Positions 7,327-16,584 of a stretch of 32,802 nt of DNA are shown here, in pieces. The DNA is from Fidelibacterota bacterium. GTDB taxonomy: Bacteria > Fidelibacterota > Marinisomatia > SCGC-AAA003-L08 > JACNLC01. A program made the position numbers and the translations under genes. Numbering within the stretch: position 1 is the stretch's first letter; each line of letters begins with the position of its first letter. Location of the stretch: contig JABHXA010000023.1 in the NCBI GenBank assembly GCA_018657495.1, positions 1 through 32,802 on the forward strand. The letters run 5' to 3'. The notes beneath the pieces were generated by a model. That model saw nothing but the letters and a program-made list of their open reading frames with translations. It did no database searches and was not told where the DNA came from.

Positions 7327-8739
7327 ATGAAAATGATTATTGGTGGAAAATGGCTTGATAAATCTGCAAAAATTGATGTGCTCAATCCTTTTGATGACTC
7401 TCTTGTGGATACCGTTCCAGAAGGTTCAGCAGAAGATGTAAAAAAAGCAATTACCAAAGCTGAAAAAGGATATGAAATAAATAAAAATCTTCCGGCACAT
7501 AAACGAATTTCCATCTTAAAGCGCTGTGCTGAAATTATGCAGGATAGATTTGAGGACCTGGCTATTACAATCGCCTCTGAAGGATCAAAAACAATCAGCG
7601 AGGCCAGGAAAGAAGTTGGCAGAGCCATTAACACTATTACTATTTCTGCCGAAGAGGCAAGACGAATCAATGGTGAGACAATTCCATTTGACAGTGCCGT
7701 GGGATCGGAAAACAGGATGGGTTATTACTATCGATTCCCCATAGGCATAATTGCCGCCATCACCCCTTTCAATGATCCCCTTAATCTTGTGGCTCACAAA
7801 GTGGGACCGGCAATTGCCGGGGGGAATTCTGTCGTTGTAAAACCGGCAACGGTTACGCCATTATCAGCCTTGAAATTAGCCGAATGTCTCCTTGATGCAG
7901 GATTACCCGGTGAGATCATTTCGGTTGTGACCGGTCATGGACGGGAAATTGGTGAAGCGCTGGTGACCGATCCAAGAATCCGCATGGTATCATTTACCGG
8001 TGGTGTTGAAGCTGGAGAGATTGTAAGTCATCTTGCTGGTCTTAAAAAAATTGGCATGGAATTAGGTTCAAATTCACCGGTAATTGTCCTCAATGATGCC
8101 AATTTGGATAATGCCGTAGAATCATGTGTCTCTGGATCATTCTGGGCTGTTGGTCAGAATTGCATAGGTGTCCAGCGGATATACATCGAAAATGATCTTT
8201 ATACAGAATTCAGAGATAGATTTGTACAGAGAACGCTCAAATATAAAACTGGTTTTCAATTGAATGAAGATACGGATATGGGACCGATGATCACCAAAGC
8301 AGAGGCAATCCGTGTAATTGAATGGGTAGATGAGGCCGTAAAAATGGGCGCGAAAACACTATGCGGCGGCACCCGGAAAGGATCGCTTGTTCAACCGACG
8401 GTAATGGAAAATATGCCAGTAGGGGCAAAGCTTGATTGCCAGGAAATATTTGGACCTGTGGTTTCGTTATATCCAATTGATTCTTTAGAGTCGGCAGTAG
8501 AAAAATCCAATTCTGTTAATTACGGTTTGCATGCCGCAATTTTTACATCGAATCTTAACTCGGCTCATTATGCTATCCGAAACCTGGATGCCGGTAGTGT
8601 GATCATCAATGATTCCACTGATTACCGTATTGATCTTATGCCATTTGGTGGTGTAAAAAATTCTGGGTTAGGTAGAGAAGGCATAAAATACGCCCTTCAG
8701 GAAATGACCGAACCAAAAGTGGTTTGTTTTAACCTGTAG
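7327..8739 (+). CDS. NAD(P)-dependent aldehyde dehydrogenase (lactaldehyde / phosphonoacetaldehyde DH-like)
   Basis: A 470-residue aldehyde dehydrogenase that oxidises an aldehyde to the acid. Key residues are intact: Asn149 in TPFNDPLN, the cofactor-site stretch VVVKPATVTPLSA, FTGG (223-226), general base Glu245 in MELGSNSP and nucleophile Cys279 in GQNCIGVQRIY. The C-terminal DLMPFGGVKNSGLGREG and EMTEPK are typical of the lactaldehyde, sulfolactaldehyde and phosphonoacetaldehyde dehydrogenase branch. Third gene of the operon, 34 bases after homoserine dehydrogenase. An attractive but unproven substrate is aspartate semialdehyde made by its neighbour, which would give aspartate. No terminator is visible after it. 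Confidence 0.92.
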   Translation: MKMIIGGKWLDKSAKIDVLNPFDDSLVDTVPEGSAEDVKKAITKAEKGYEINKNLPAHKRISILKRCAEIMQDRFEDLAITIASEGSKTISEARKEVGRAINTITISAEEARRINGETIPFDSAVGSENRMGYYYRFPIGIIAAITPFNDPLNLVAHKVGPAIAGGNSVVVKPATVTPLSALKLAECLLDAGLPGEIISVVTGHGREIGEALVTDPRIRMVSFTGGVEAGEIVSHLAGLKKIGMELGSNSPVIVLNDANLDNAVESCVSGSFWAVGQNCIGVQRIYIENDLYTEFRDRFVQRTLKYKTGFQLNEDTDMGPMITKAEAIRVIEWVDEAVKMGAKTLCGGTRKGSLVQPTVMENMPVGAKLDCQEIFGPVVSLYPIDSLESAVEKSNSVNYGLHAAIFTSNLNSAHYAIRNLDAGSVIINDSTDYRIDLMPFGGVKNSGLGREGIKYALQEMTEPKVVCFNL

Positions 8740-8784
8740 TCTAGAATGACAGGGAATAAATAATCAATTGTTAGTTTATATTTA

Positions 8785-9810
8785 TTAATCAGTTTTACTT
8801 TTTAACTCTTCAAGTTCTCTCGTAAATACTGTGTGAAGTACGGTATTAACATCTTGGCTGTCAACAATTTTTTGGACTACAGGTATTGCACGTTTATCAC
8901 CAATAAAGAGGAGTGATCTAGCTGCAACATTATAACTATGAGGGTATTTCACTTGATCACATAATTCAATTAAATATGGTACCGCTCGTTTATCCTTTAT
9001 TCTACCTAAACATATTGCCCCAAATGCCCTTGTTGTTCTGTGAGATGAATTAAGGGATTCTATGTATAAATCAAAATACTTTTCGTCTGCATACTCCATC
9101 ATCATTCGTGCTGCTTCATATCTTATCTTTTCAGAATTAGTTGCAGGAAGAATATCGTTTACTAAGTATAATAAATTTGTAATTTGTGCTTTTCTCACGG
9201 TAACTAAGGCATTAAATAATTCATCTTCGTCTGAACTTTGTAATGCTACGGATAATTTGTTGATTTCATATTCTGTGAAAGGAATAATCTCGAATTGTAT
9301 TATATTAGAAACTAAAGTACCCATCCAAAGATCAGTTCGTCGACCACTTATACTTTCAGCAAATTCAAATGAGTTATTGAAAACACATTTTACTTCGTAC
9401 ACTCCAAGCGAATCAAGACTATACCAATTAACAGTTGAGGGTACAATCTCTCCATATGCTTCAAGAAGATTAAATTTGCGAGTAAGCTTATCATATGGTT
9501 TAATAACTTCATTATATGTCACGCCATGCCGTTCTCCACAACCCCATGTGCCTTTTTGAGGCTGAATTAATGTGCCATCTGAACTAAAAACTTGAATAAT
9601 CCTCTCAGATGATGAAAGTGCTCCAGGATCAATAAAAATTGAGTCTGAACTCATATTAAATAATGATACCTCTAACATAATCGATTCATTTATAAAGTAT
9701 TCCGTTTTATCGATATTGATGGAGAGGCTAAGTATGCCATCTTGACTAAATATTATACAATTCAATGCCAACAAAGCGATAATAAAAGTCTTTAATTTAT
9801 TTTTACTCAT
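8785..9810 (-). CDS. Exported HEAT-repeat protein
   Basis: The ATG at 9810 is preferred over an in-frame TTG four codons earlier because GGAAAAG lies just before it. The 341-residue product has a signal peptide (MSKNKLKTFIIALLALNCIIFSQDG), then an all-beta region (about 25-180; LSINIDKTEYFINESIMLEVSLFNMSSDSI) resembling an intracellular-proteinase-inhibitor or Ig-like fold. The C-terminal third holds HEAT/PBS-lyase-like repeats: IRYEAARMMMEYADEKYFDLY, TTRAFGAICLGRIKDKRAVPYLIELC and YNVAARSLLFIGDKRAIPVVQKIV. HEAT repeats usually mediate protein binding; no partner can be inferred. The gene is convergent with the aldehyde dehydrogenase gene. Confidence 0.75.
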   Translation of the reverse strand: MSKNKLKTFIIALLALNCIIFSQDGILSLSINIDKTEYFINESIMLEVSLFNMSSDSIFIDPGALSSSERIIQVFSSDGTLIQPQKGTWGCGERHGVTYNEVIKPYDKLTRKFNLLEAYGEIVPSTVNWYSLDSLGVYEVKCVFNNSFEFAESISGRRTDLWMGTLVSNIIQFEIIPFTEYEINKLSVALQSSDEDELFNALVTVRKAQITNLLYLVNDILPATNSEKIRYEAARMMMEYADEKYFDLYIESLNSSHRTTRAFGAICLGRIKDKRAVPYLIELCDQVKYPHSYNVAARSLLFIGDKRAIPVVQKIVDSQDVNTVLHTVFTRELEELKSKTD

Positions 9811-10013
9811 ATTCTTTTCCAAAAAAATATAATTTGATTTTGAAGTATTTCAGATTTGCACGCCTTCGATAATAATAATATAATATATTACACAAAACAG
9901 TTAGACATCTCTTATCAATTTCTACTGGTGTAAATGCAATCCACATATAAAGTCAATAAGACTGTCATAATATGAAGTTTTTTATTGGTGTTTGGGAAAT
10001 TCTGATTAATCTA

Positions 10014-10052
10014 TCCCCCGCTGGCGGGGGTGTCCGAAGGACGGGGGTGGAA
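10014..10052 (+). repeat. REP-like GC-rich double-hairpin repeat, copy 1
   Basis: The 39-base unit holds a perfect 7-bp stem CCCCCGC/GCGGGGG with a 2-base loop, followed by a second stem GTCC/GGAC with loop GAA and then GGGGGTGGAA. It matches copy 2 in inverted orientation with one base difference, in the second loop. It has the form of a dispersed intergenic palindromic element. Confidence 0.8.
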
Positions 10053-10351
10053 ACCGCAAATAAGAATTTCATATGCGCTGGTCAAAAATTCATCCTTAAT
10101 AAAATTAATTCTTAAAAATATTTATCCACAGAAATTAATTTAACGAAGGAATACAATGTAAGCCGACAAACCAAACAAATACTGCTTTAACAATAAATTG
10201 TAATATCTTGTTAATACACTTCGCAAGAAATTACATAATCAGAAATCTGCCCGTGGAAACATGCCTTATGAGCAAGGATGATGATGAGACGCTGGCAGTT
10301 CTCCCTGGAGTTATTTATAGCATAAAGAAGTGAATAGATCATCTTGAAATA

Positions 10352-10390
10352 TTCCACCCCCGTCCTGCGGACACCCCCGCCAGCGGGGGA
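10352..10390 (-). repeat. REP-like GC-rich double-hairpin repeat, copy 2 (inverted)
   Basis: The reverse complement of copy 1 over 39 bases with a single difference: loop GAA becomes GCA, while both stems are kept. Sequence identity ends sharply at both edges, so the unit is well defined. Confidence 0.8.
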
Positions 10391-10542
10391 CAAAAAACCA
10401 TCGGTTTAATTTATGTAATGACGTTTGTTACAAGCTATACCTGTCTTCAGAAATTCAACAACCAATTATAATCTAAAAAATGGTCATTTACGACAGGTAA
10501 ATTTTCACATGATTTTACCCACAATATTAACAGGATTCATGT

Positions 10543-11316
10543 ATGACAAAACTCAATATTGAAGAATATAAAAACAATATTTATCACGATGCCGTGAGAT
10601 ATGATGACGAGCATTGGTGGAAAAAAGATGATATCGAATTCTGGAAGCAAATGCTGGATGAGTCCAGTGGAAAAAAAGTACTTGAACTGGCTGCCGGAAC
10701 GGGCAGATTAGCAATCCCTTTGATACGCAACGGCGGTAAATACAGTGGTATTGAAATCAGTCCTGAATTTACTCAACGTGCCAATAAAAAAATAAAAGAT
10801 CAGTATTTTGACGGGACTGTCCATCTCGGTGATATAAGAGATTTTAATTTAAATGAAAAATTTGATCTGATATTTATTGGATTCAATTCCTTCCTGCACA
10901 TGCTTAAGGATTCTGATGCGGCAGCATGTCTGAAATGTGTGCACAAACATATGGACAAAAATAGTCGTTTTATGATTGATATTTTCAGACCTGATCCGCT
11001 GTTTTTGTATCGCCCGGAAGGCATGAGATTCCCAACGATGGAATATATCGAAACCAAAACAAATGATCTTATTAATGTTGAAGAATCCAATGATTATGAT
11101 CCTGAAACCGGGATAAATAAAATACGCTGGTATTACTCACGACCGGATAAAAAAGATGAACGTATTTATGATTTCACCATGAGAATGTACTGGCCCGATA
11201 CCATCAATCGTTTATTGATTGACGCCGGGTTCAGGATAACAAGTGTTTGGGGAAATTATGAAAAAGCTGAATTTGATGAAGGAAGCAATCTGCATATTTA
11301 TACTGTTGGGATATAA
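10543..11316 (+). CDS. Class I SAM-dependent methyltransferase
   Basis: A 257-residue soluble methyltransferase with the Rossmann-like SAM fold. Motif I is VLELAAGTGRLAIPL (about residues 46-60) with the acidic residue that binds the ribose in IEISPEF shortly after. FDLIFIGFNSFLHML fits motif IV, and a strand-rich C-terminal part follows. Such proteins, of the Methyltransf_25 type, methylate small molecules in most known cases; the acceptor here is unknown. It is a single gene; AGGA lies about 10 bases before the ATG. The downstream lipoprotein gene is convergent. Confidence 0.85.
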   Translation: MTKLNIEEYKNNIYHDAVRYDDEHWWKKDDIEFWKQMLDESSGKKVLELAAGTGRLAIPLIRNGGKYSGIEISPEFTQRANKKIKDQYFDGTVHLGDIRDFNLNEKFDLIFIGFNSFLHMLKDSDAAACLKCVHKHMDKNSRFMIDIFRPDPLFLYRPEGMRFPTMEYIETKTNDLINVEESNDYDPETGINKIRWYYSRPDKKDERIYDFTMRMYWPDTINRLLIDAGFRITSVWGNYEKAEFDEGSNLHIYTVGI

Positions 11317-11438
11317 AATAATCATCCTGCTTTAAATCTATTTTCGGCAATGATCCTCTATCAAATACTGACCTTAATGCTTGTGGAATAGTATATTAAT
11401 TCAAATGATCCTCAAGCTGTAATCACGACGATAAAAAT

Positions 11439-12500
11439 CTATTCAATAAAAAGTATTTTTGCATTGACTGTGCTATTACTCGATACGGCAAAAACACCCA
11501 TCACCACATTACCGCCTTCATCTCTCAGGTTTGAAACGATGGGATCATATAATGGTAACCCATTTGAGGAAAACTGAATATAAGCAGCATATTCAAATGA
11601 AAATGCCTGCAAGAGATACTTATAGACGAATTCCTCATCTTCCACTACATAAATCTTTTCTTTTGAAAAGTTTAATCCAGAAATAATTATATCATCCAAC
11701 GGGTAAACCTCATGACCATATTCATACATATATCCTGGAAATTTAAACTGATACTGAGCTTCCGCCGGATTATCATCACCGATATATTTATATCGTGATA
11801 CCCAGTAATTCAGACTCCCATAAGGAACGACAAAATTAAAATATGAGGTAGAGTCCGAATTGTATTCTACATAAAAATTCAGAGTATCACTCTCCACTAC
11901 CACTTCAATACATTGGAGCGGATCAGGATTATTTTCTAGACAAGACTCTATGTCAATCCATTCTAAAAATGCAGGAGGCATTGGACTGTACACTGCTTCT
12001 TTCGCCGATATGGTGCCTAACTCAGAAAACCCAGGACAATCGCAATCCATCTGATACTCACTACCATAAGAAAAGAAACCAGCAGGGATACTTTGTAATG
12101 TATCCGGAATATAAGCTCCATAACTGATGGCGGGATTTATTGAATCCGGTGTGCCATATAGATAAAATTGATCAGCATCATTATAATATGTCAACTGAAG
12201 TGTATCGGTTTGCCCCGGATGATAGACCCTCACATCACAATCTTTGATATGGAAATAATTTATATCAATATCCAGATCGCCATCGTCATTATAATCATGA
12301 TTTGTAAATGGTGCTTCCTCAGAAATATTCATTGATCGATCGATACGGACAATTATATTTTCTTCCGTAGGATAAACCATGGCTTCAATTCTCAGCTCCG
12401 GTATATAATCCTGCCAATGATCCTGAAAATCGGAAATACTCATTTTCTTTTCACAACTGATGAAGAATAGGATTGCTACTGTAATTAGTATTTTTTTCAT
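11439..12500 (-). CDS. DUF4249-like outer-membrane lipoprotein
   Basis: The ATG at 12500 is used because it directly gives a lipoprotein signal, MKKILITVAILFFISC, with the lipidated Cys at residue 16; an upstream in-frame extension would bury it. The ATG shares a base with the stop codon of the TonB receptor gene (TAATG), so translation is coupled. The 353-residue product is beta-rich and acidic, with ELRIEAMVYPTEENIIVRIDRSM near the N-terminus resembling DUF4249 proteins, which in Bacteroidetes typically follow TonB receptors of this kind. Role inferred: surface or periplasmic partner of the transporter. The family assignment rests on context and a short pattern, so it is tentative. Confidence 0.65.
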   Translation of the reverse strand: MKKILITVAILFFISCEKKMSISDFQDHWQDYIPELRIEAMVYPTEENIIVRIDRSMNISEEAPFTNHDYNDDGDLDIDINYFHIKDCDVRVYHPGQTDTLQLTYYNDADQFYLYGTPDSINPAISYGAYIPDTLQSIPAGFFSYGSEYQMDCDCPGFSELGTISAKEAVYSPMPPAFLEWIDIESCLENNPDPLQCIEVVVESDTLNFYVEYNSDSTSYFNFVVPYGSLNYWVSRYKYIGDDNPAEAQYQFKFPGYMYEYGHEVYPLDDIIISGLNFSKEKIYVVEDEEFVYKYLLQAFSFEYAAYIQFSSNGLPLYDPIVSNLRDEGGNVVMGVFAVSSNSTVNAKILFIE

Positions 12501-14908
12501 TATATTTCGAACTCCCATCCAAATGTGATGGTAATGGGGAACATGCTGAATGCGCTTACCTGAGAGGGGGTGCTGTCATGATCCCAATTATAAAATAATA
12601 CATTGTAATGATTGGTGAGATTTAATATCTGCAATTTAAACTTCCCATCTATATTCCACCAATCCACAACCTTGGAATAACTGGCATCAAATCTGAAATA
12701 AAGGGGAAATCTACCGCTGTTCCGATCTCGGTTTGGTATGGTTCCCATGCTGGCATATGGATTATCCATTGATTCATAGTCAAAGAGGTTTTGACTATAT
12801 ACCTTGCCCATCACCGGTGTATAATTCTGCCCGCTGCTGCTGGTTATGCTAATGCCATATGTTACCTTTTTTGATTTCTGATAACTTGCAACCACATTCA
12901 AAGAAAAAGGTGTATCATATTTAGAGCGGTAGTGTTCATAATCCGGGTCAATGGTGCCGTCATTATTTAAGTCAATGACCTTTTCAGTTTTTGAACTGGA
13001 GAGGCCAATCCAACCAGTCATTTTTCCCTTACTCCGTTTATATAGAAGTTCAATGCCTTCAGAACTTCCAGTGCCAGCAGTATAAAATTGATCTTCAGCA
13101 TCATAACCGAGACCGCGTTCCAATGTAGCACTGAGGTCATAGATACGCAGATATGGTTTCCAGTAATATTCCAATGAGACCTTTGTCCCTTCGGTTACCC
13201 AGTATTCAGCACCAATTATGAAATGTTCAGCCTGTTGCGGTTCTTCACCTTTTGGAATCGGCTGCCACATATCCACCATACGTAGGAGTTCCTCATCCTG
13301 GTTAATGGTAAATAAATACTGATGATATTTTCCCCATGACATTTTTAATGCAAGGTCCTCGCTGGGATTATACTTAATACCCAGCCGTGGTGCAAAATAT
13401 GTCTTGTCAACATGTTCATATTGATTAATTCTCACGGCAATATCGAATGCAAGGTTCGGGATAATAAACCATGTATCACGAATATAGGCACCAAATACAT
13501 TTGGCGTATGCTCAAGGGGGATCATTTCATTATCTGCAATAATATCCTGATAAAATAAATCTAAGTTTTTTACTTCCCAGCCGACATTAAAATTGTGCCT
13601 GCTGTTTGGAATCCACGTCAAGTCCTGCCGGACGCTATAATTCTGTACATCGTTATGGGTTTGAAACGAGACATTCTCTGTAGACTCTTCCGCATCTGTT
13701 GTATCCGGTTCATCATCTCCTAAAAATATTTTGAAATCAATATCAAAAACATATTGGCTGTGACTGACTTGCGTTTCAAGATAAAAATCTTTTTTTGGTG
13801 TCCATCTCCATTCCAGACTCTGGGCGCGGTTTCCCCAGTCCCAACCAAAATTTATCCTGGGAAAATTTGCTTCATCACCATCACCATTTTCCTCTTCCCC
13901 ATCATTGCCACCAATATCAAGCCAGAGATCATCGTGACCATTAAATATTGAGGCAACCAGTTTATTATTTGGGTTAATATTGTATTGGGCTTTGAATTGG
14001 AGATCGGAAAACCAGTAATCCCAACTTGGATCCGTTTTAGAAAACTTATAATATATTTTTGCCAGCTGATCAAAATAAGTCCGTCGGAATGAGAGCATCC
14101 ATGAACCATTATGTAAGGGACCTTCCATGGCTATCTTTGAGGAAATCATGCTTATTTCCCCTTTTGCTTTACTAAAATCCCAATATTTTTTTAATCGATT
14201 TGACTCTTTTAAACGACCGTTTTTGGAATCCCCCTCCCGTGATGTAATCTCCAGTACTGATGATAAACTGCCGCCATATCTAGCTGAATAACCACCGGCC
14301 ATAAATTCAGAATCGGCGATGATATCGGTGTTAAAGGTGGAAAATACACCTCCCACATGATATGGGTTAAAAACCTGGGCCATATCCAATAAAATTAAAT
14401 TCTCATCCGGACTGCCGCCCCTGACAATCAGGGCCGATGAAAAATCATTTGGCGAAACGACGCTGGGTAAAGTCTGTAGGGTTCTGAATACATCCGCCTC
14501 ACCAAATGTGGGCGCTGATTTTATTTCCATAGGGGTAAAGTGGACTCTGCTGAGCTCTACCTTTTTCTCAAATCGGGTCCTCTCAGCGGTAACAGATACT
14601 CCTTCACCTGTCAAAACAATGGGAGATAATTCAAAATTGTGTCGGACATTTTCATCAACCATTTCAATGTTTTTTTCCTGGGCATCATACCCCATCATCA
14701 TTACACGCATAGTATAATTGCCTGGCGGTACGGTGGGAATCATATAGTATCCATGGACATCCGTGGCAGCACCGATAACTTCCCCAACCAACATGACATT
14801 GGCAAATGGCAGCGGTTCACCATTTTGGGCATCCTTTACATAACCAGTAATGTTATAGGCGGATAATACCTTGATACATAATAATATGGATATAATTAAT
14901 TTTTTCAT
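12500..14908 (-). CDS. TonB-dependent outer-membrane receptor with N-terminal carboxypeptidase-regulatory-like domain
   Basis: The ATG at 14908 gives 802 residues starting with a signal peptide (MKKLIISILLCIKVLSA); the longer frame would need a TTG and lacks a signal at its start. Residues about 20-105 form a carboxypeptidase-regulatory-like beta domain (ITGYVKDAQNGEPLPFANVML, TDVHGYYMIPTVPPGNYTM). The plug domain follows (SAPTFGEADVFRTLQTLPSVV, VRGGSPDENLILLDMAQVFNPYHVGGVFSTF), then a beta barrel rich in aromatic girdle residues. Receptors of this class import large or scarce substrates using TonB energy; the substrate cannot be told from sequence. It is the first gene of a two-gene unit with the DUF4249-like lipoprotein. 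No SusD homologue is present, so it is not a classic glycan-uptake pair. Confidence 0.9.
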   Translation of the reverse strand: MKKLIISILLCIKVLSAYNITGYVKDAQNGEPLPFANVMLVGEVIGAATDVHGYYMIPTVPPGNYTMRVMMMGYDAQEKNIEMVDENVRHNFELSPIVLTGEGVSVTAERTRFEKKVELSRVHFTPMEIKSAPTFGEADVFRTLQTLPSVVSPNDFSSALIVRGGSPDENLILLDMAQVFNPYHVGGVFSTFNTDIIADSEFMAGGYSARYGGSLSSVLEITSREGDSKNGRLKESNRLKKYWDFSKAKGEISMISSKIAMEGPLHNGSWMLSFRRTYFDQLAKIYYKFSKTDPSWDYWFSDLQFKAQYNINPNNKLVASIFNGHDDLWLDIGGNDGEEENGDGDEANFPRINFGWDWGNRAQSLEWRWTPKKDFYLETQVSHSQYVFDIDFKIFLGDDEPDTTDAEESTENVSFQTHNDVQNYSVRQDLTWIPNSRHNFNVGWEVKNLDLFYQDIIADNEMIPLEHTPNVFGAYIRDTWFIIPNLAFDIAVRINQYEHVDKTYFAPRLGIKYNPSEDLALKMSWGKYHQYLFTINQDEELLRMVDMWQPIPKGEEPQQAEHFIIGAEYWVTEGTKVSLEYYWKPYLRIYDLSATLERGLGYDAEDQFYTAGTGSSEGIELLYKRSKGKMTGWIGLSSSKTEKVIDLNNDGTIDPDYEHYRSKYDTPFSLNVVASYQKSKKVTYGISITSSSGQNYTPVMGKVYSQNLFDYESMDNPYASMGTIPNRDRNSGRFPLYFRFDASYSKVVDWWNIDGKFKLQILNLTNHYNVLFYNWDHDSTPSQVSAFSMFPITITFGWEFEI

Positions 14909-15367
14909 TTTTAACTCACTAAAATTTTCAAACAATATAAAATTTCTCATCAAACAGTAATACTCAGATTTCGTTGTCAGAGAAATTTATTTTACTATTT
15001 ACAGGGTCCAAAACTTATTGATTGTTTTACTTTGGATTACCATCAGATCTACATTTTTCGAAACTTTATATGCAGTATTATTTTATATTCGCTTTAATAA
15101 TATGGATCATATTCAAACCGCATGTTGATAATATTTTATTCATTATAAATCCAGAAGGTGATTTTATCATTAATTATAAAATTTTTATATTTCTTTCCTG
15201 TTTAATACAGTCCTTTTGATCGTTTCATACATACGAGATAAAAATGTTAATTGAGAAAAGAAACCGATAACCAGGCATCTGCAATCTATGATTTACAGAG
15301 AACTATTTTATTTTAGAGACAACTTAATACCAATACAGCAAGAATTTTGTGCAGGATGACTTTACAT
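14909..15367. other. AT-rich spacer, no gene seen
   Basis: These 459 bases separate the divergent TonB receptor and FISUMP genes. Short open frames exist but lack a ribosome-binding site and sensible composition. No repeat or RNA gene was recognised. Promoters for both flanking genes are expected here but cannot be placed. Confidence 0.4.
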
Positions 15368-16090
15368 ATGAATATAATTATCATGTTACTTTTTGCCCTT
15401 TCCCCTATTTTATCTCAATCTGCTGCTTTGCAAGAAAATGACGGCACCAACCGTATCACCGATATTGATGGGAATATCTATAAAACTGTGAAAATTGGCA
15501 ATCAAATATGGATGGCTGAAAATCTGAAAGCTTCTCATTATATGAACGGAGATTCAATTTATTTGGAGCTCAGAAATGACCAATGGAGTAATCTAAAAAC
15601 GGGTGCATTCTGTTATTATGATAATGATCCGGAAAATATTGAAAATTTTGGATATCTGTATAACTGGTATGTGGTCAGCGATGAGCGCCAGGTTTGTCCT
15701 GAAAATTGGCATATTCCCACTGAAATGGAATTTGAAGAATTAGAAGGGTATTTAGGGATGGATGCTATTGACATCCAGAAATTTGGCTGGCGAGGCAATG
15801 ATCAAGGCGGTAAGTTAAAAGATGAAAACACATTTCTATGGGATCCGCCAAACGTTGGTGCAACCAATGAAAGTGGTTTTAGCGCTATACCAGGCGGATT
15901 TCGCCGAAGACGCAGCGGTGCTTATGAAGGTATAAATGATGGATGTTATATCTGGTCATCAACAGATTATATATTTGATGAAGTCTCCCATCGGGTGTTA
16001 AGTTATTTTACTTCAAATATCTACCATTCCGGCATCCATAAAAGCAACGGCATGTCGATTCGCTGTATTCAGGACAAACCCAACGAATAA
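15368..16090 (+). CDS. Exported FISUMP-domain protein
   Basis: The ATG at 15368 is chosen because it gives a direct signal peptide (MNIIIMLLFALSPILSQSA) and has AGGA about 11 bases upstream; in-frame starts at 15347 (TTG) and 15356 (ATG) are possible. The 240-residue product is essentially one Fibrobacter succinogenes major paralogous domain: DIDGNIYKTVKIGNQIWMAENLKA, then GYLYNWYVVSDERQVCPENWHIPT, GGKLKDE, ATNESGFSAIPGGFRR, YIWSSTDY and SIRCIQD at the end. The two conserved Cys probably pair outside the cell. The fold is related to formylglycine-generating-enzyme or lectin-like folds; function is unknown. It is a single gene followed directly by a terminator. Confidence 0.85.
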   Translation: MNIIIMLLFALSPILSQSAALQENDGTNRITDIDGNIYKTVKIGNQIWMAENLKASHYMNGDSIYLELRNDQWSNLKTGAFCYYDNDPENIENFGYLYNWYVVSDERQVCPENWHIPTEMEFEELEGYLGMDAIDIQKFGWRGNDQGGKLKDENTFLWDPPNVGATNESGFSAIPGGFRRRRSGAYEGINDGCYIWSSTDYIFDEVSHRVLSYFTSNIYHSGIHKSNGMSIRCIQDKPNE

Positions 16091-16107
16091 CCTGCAAACA
16101 GGTTTTT
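16089..16107 (+). terminator. Rho-independent terminator of the FISUMP gene
   Basis: The stem AACCTG/CAGGTT with loop CAAA is followed by a run of T, beginning inside the stop codon at 16088-16090. The stem is only 6 bp, but position and T-run fit an intrinsic terminator. Confidence 0.6.
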
Positions 16108-16217
16108 ATATACACCTATATTATATCTTGTCAGACTATCCTGCCTATCCATAATATTGGGCGCAAACTTTGCCACAACTTTTGGCTTCATTCTAAAAAA
16201 TATATGGAGGAATTATT

Positions 16218-16268
16218 ATGCTTGTAAAAGAAATAATGCAATCCATAGATCAGCAACTAACTGCATAG
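16218..16268 (+). CDS. Possible 16-residue peptide or truncated gene start
   Basis: ATG at 16218 follows a near-ideal GGAGG with a 7-base gap, and reads MLVKEIMQSIDQQLTA before a TAG. MLVKEIM resembles the usual start of CBS-domain proteins, so this could be the surviving front of a broken gene, but nothing CBS-like was seen downstream in any frame. It could equally be a chance frame or a leader peptide; it ends about 300 bases before rsgA, too far for classic attenuation. Confidence 0.25.
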   Translation: MLVKEIMQSIDQQLTA

Positions 16269-16584
16269 TTTTACCACTTTTCTGTTAATTGCTCGTTTAT
16301 GGTACGGCAATTACATCTCTAATCGCTTTAACGGGAAGTTATTTATCCACGTGTGAATTTGTGGACTTTATCACTAAACAGAGAAGTTTTATACCCTTGG
16401 AATTCAGTTCAAATCATATATTCATGAACTGGTTTTTACCACGTCAATCTGAAATCCAATCATATCGGTAAATATGATTATGTCCTTTACATATACTCGA
16501 AAATTAAATTTATAGAATTGGCGCTTATCCACTCAATTTTAGTGTTCGCTGTCAATTCTAAGCATATTATGGAAAACATTTGAA
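16269..16584. other. Spacer upstream of rsgA, no gene seen
   Basis: These 316 bases contain one open frame of 60 codons without a ribosome-binding site or recognisable protein features. No repeat was found. The rsgA promoter is probably in the AT-rich part nearest the gene. Confidence 0.35.

Larger units (their letters stand above)
9811..10542. other. Gene-free spacer with an inverted repeat pair
   Basis: No convincing gene lies in these 732 bases. The sequence is AT-rich except for two 39-base GC-rich hairpin repeats in opposite orientation (10014-10052 and 10352-10390), about 300 bases apart. The ~300 bases between them contain a slightly more balanced block near 10240-10310 that does not code for anything recognisable. 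The spacer separates the divergently transcribed HEAT gene and methyltransferase gene, so it must also carry their promoters. Confidence 0.6.

Noticed and set aside
10211..10393. A 60-codon minus-strand open frame spanning the second hairpin repeat
   Set aside because: It begins inside the repeat, so its start residues are repeat-coded; it has no ribosome-binding site and no recognisable protein pattern.
15022..15219. A 65-codon plus-strand open frame in the receptor/FISUMP spacer
   Set aside because: It starts at TTG without a ribosome-binding site and its hydrophobic look follows from AT-rich sequence.
16289..16471. A 60-codon open frame between the FISUMP gene and rsgA
   Set aside because: There is no ribosome-binding site and no sensible composition; it is likely chance.
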